Source: Candidatus Beckwithbacteria bacterium
GTDB taxonomy: Bacteria > Patescibacteriota > Microgenomatia > UBA1400 > CG1-02-47-37
Length of the DNA: 20,984 nt
Assembly (NCBI GenBank): GCA_030699295.1
Contig: JAUYJQ010000043.1
Location: forward strand, 1 to 20,984
Reading direction: 5' to 3'
The stretch's first letter is position 1. Each line of letters starts with the position of its first letter. Shown in pieces: positions 20,472 to 20,984 of this stretch. The notes under the pieces are model-generated. The model was given only the letters and a program-made list of their open reading frames with translations, ran no database searches and was not told the DNA's origin. The position numbers were made by a program, and so were the translations under genes.

Positions 20472-20984
20472 CCTTCAATCTCCAGCATTGGTACATGAAG
20501 CCAAAGATGACCCGGGAGCGGGTTAGCCGCCACTATGCCTTTTTCCACCCCCGGCCGACGGGTAAGTTGGTGCTGGATGCCTACCGGCAGCGCACCCGGA
20601 TAATTTTAGTCACCGGTGTTTTCGACCTGTTACACCTTGAGCACAAAAAACTTTTACAAGCGGCCAAGAATTTGGGTGGAGTCTTGCTGGTTGGCGTGGA
20701 AACTGACAGGCGGGTAAAGCAGCTTAAGGGAGATAACCGGCCGGTAAACCCATTATTTATCCGTCTCCAAAACCTCAGACGGCTGAGACTGGCTGATAAG
20801 ATTTTTAATCTACCGGAAAAATTCAATAACCAGTCTGACTTTGCGGCATTAATTAGAAAACTCAAACCGGATATATTGGCGGTTTCCGCCTCAACGCCAA
20901 ATTTAGTCGTCAAGCGCCGGATCATGAAACGCTTTGACGGGCGAGTGGTCATTGTTCTTGCCCACAACCCTAAAGTTTCGACCA
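20435..20984 (+). CDS. Cytidylyltransferase-like protein, 3' end outside window
   Basis: Reading from the ATG at 20435 gives 183 codons, open to the window edge. Residues 55-130 form a cytidylyltransferase-like (HxGH superfamily) nucleotide-binding domain: RIILVTGVFDLLHLEHKKLL, then GVLLVGVETDRRVKQLKGDN and RPVNPLFIRLQNLRRL. The signature is HLEH (67-70), with Glu in place of the usual Gly. Such proteins transfer CMP or AMP to a phospho-sugar or alcohol (RfaE2/TagD types). A start at 20495 would avoid overlap with the preceding gene. Residues 1-40 look like a C-terminal piece of the upstream nucleotidyltransferase family, so this gene may be a fusion or the product of a frameshift. Confidence 0.72.
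   Translation, partial: MVQKIFTQLENLAFNLQHWYMKPKMTRERVSRHYAFFHPRPTGKLVLDAYRQRTRIILVTGVFDLLHLEHKKLLQAAKNLGGVLLVGVETDRRVKQLKGDNRPVNPLFIRLQNLRRLRLADKIFNLPEKFNNQSDFAALIRKLKPDILAVSASTPNLVVKRRIMKRFDGRVVIVLAHNPKVST

Noticed and set aside
20581..20967. 128-codon minus-strand frame at the 3' end
   Set aside because: It is antisense to the cytidylyltransferase-like domain, Arg-rich and without a motif.
1..20984. CRISPR array, rRNA, tRNA, insertion sequence or intrinsic terminator
   Set aside because: I searched by eye on both strands and found no regular spaced repeats, no RNA gene signatures, no transposase and no GC stem followed by a T-tract.

Overview
The window looks like a chromosomal piece of a reduced-genome bacterium of the Candidate Phyla Radiation (Patescibacteria), most likely Microgenomates-like. 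The signs are a short valyl-tRNA synthetase (695 aa), a short RNase P protein (92 aa), a KhpB/Jag without its N-terminal domain, a large DUF4012 protein, a VanW/peptidoglycan-binding protein, 1-37 bp gene overlaps and almost no spacer DNA. TGA works as a normal stop (for example at the end of rnpA), so the UGA-glycine code of Gracilibacteria/SR1 does not apply. The lineage is an inference from gene content; no rRNA or tRNA is present to fix it.

Layout. (1) 1-2726: replication origin neighbourhood, with dnaN and dnaA on the minus strand, DnaA boxes and an AT-rich stretch between them, and a further perfect DnaA box inside the dnaA promoter. (2) 2727-5602: the classical rpmH-rnpA-yidD-yidC-khpB cluster on the plus strand, with two extra genes (a DUF5678-like protein and a retropepsin-like aspartic protease) inserted between rnpA and yidD, then an RNase H. 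(3) 5613-8708: one very large gene fusing an SDR/NAD-epimerase domain to a transmembrane segment and a DUF4012 domain. (4) 8725-11787: rplY (L25/CTC type), converging on valS plus a small membrane/TPR-like gene. (5) 11810-13858: the Holliday-junction operon ruvC-ruvA-ruvB. (6) 13971-16746: a eukaryotic-type hexokinase divergent from a trehalose-synthase-like GH13 enzyme. (7) 16700-18436: a VanW-family surface protein, minus strand. (8) 18454-20984: a membrane-anchored family-1 solute-binding protein followed by a nucleotidyltransferase-fold gene and a cytidylyltransferase-like gene that runs off the window.

Working together: region 1 starts replication, region 2 makes ribosomes, tRNA ends and membrane proteins, and region 5 resolves recombination intermediates. 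Regions 6-8 look like a small sugar and cell-surface module: a surface sugar-binding protein, a maltose/trehalose interconverting enzyme that would release some glucose, and a hexokinase that would phosphorylate it.

The most striking window-wide pattern is regulatory. Nearly every transcription unit starts with a -10 box (often an extended TGn -10) only 5-8 bases before the start codon, so these mRNAs should be leaderless. Several divergent pairs share overlapping or even palindromic -10 boxes. Only one strong Shine-Dalgarno site (yidC) was noticed. No rRNA, tRNA, CRISPR array, transposase or convincing intrinsic terminator was found. No stretch above 300 bases lacks a gene.
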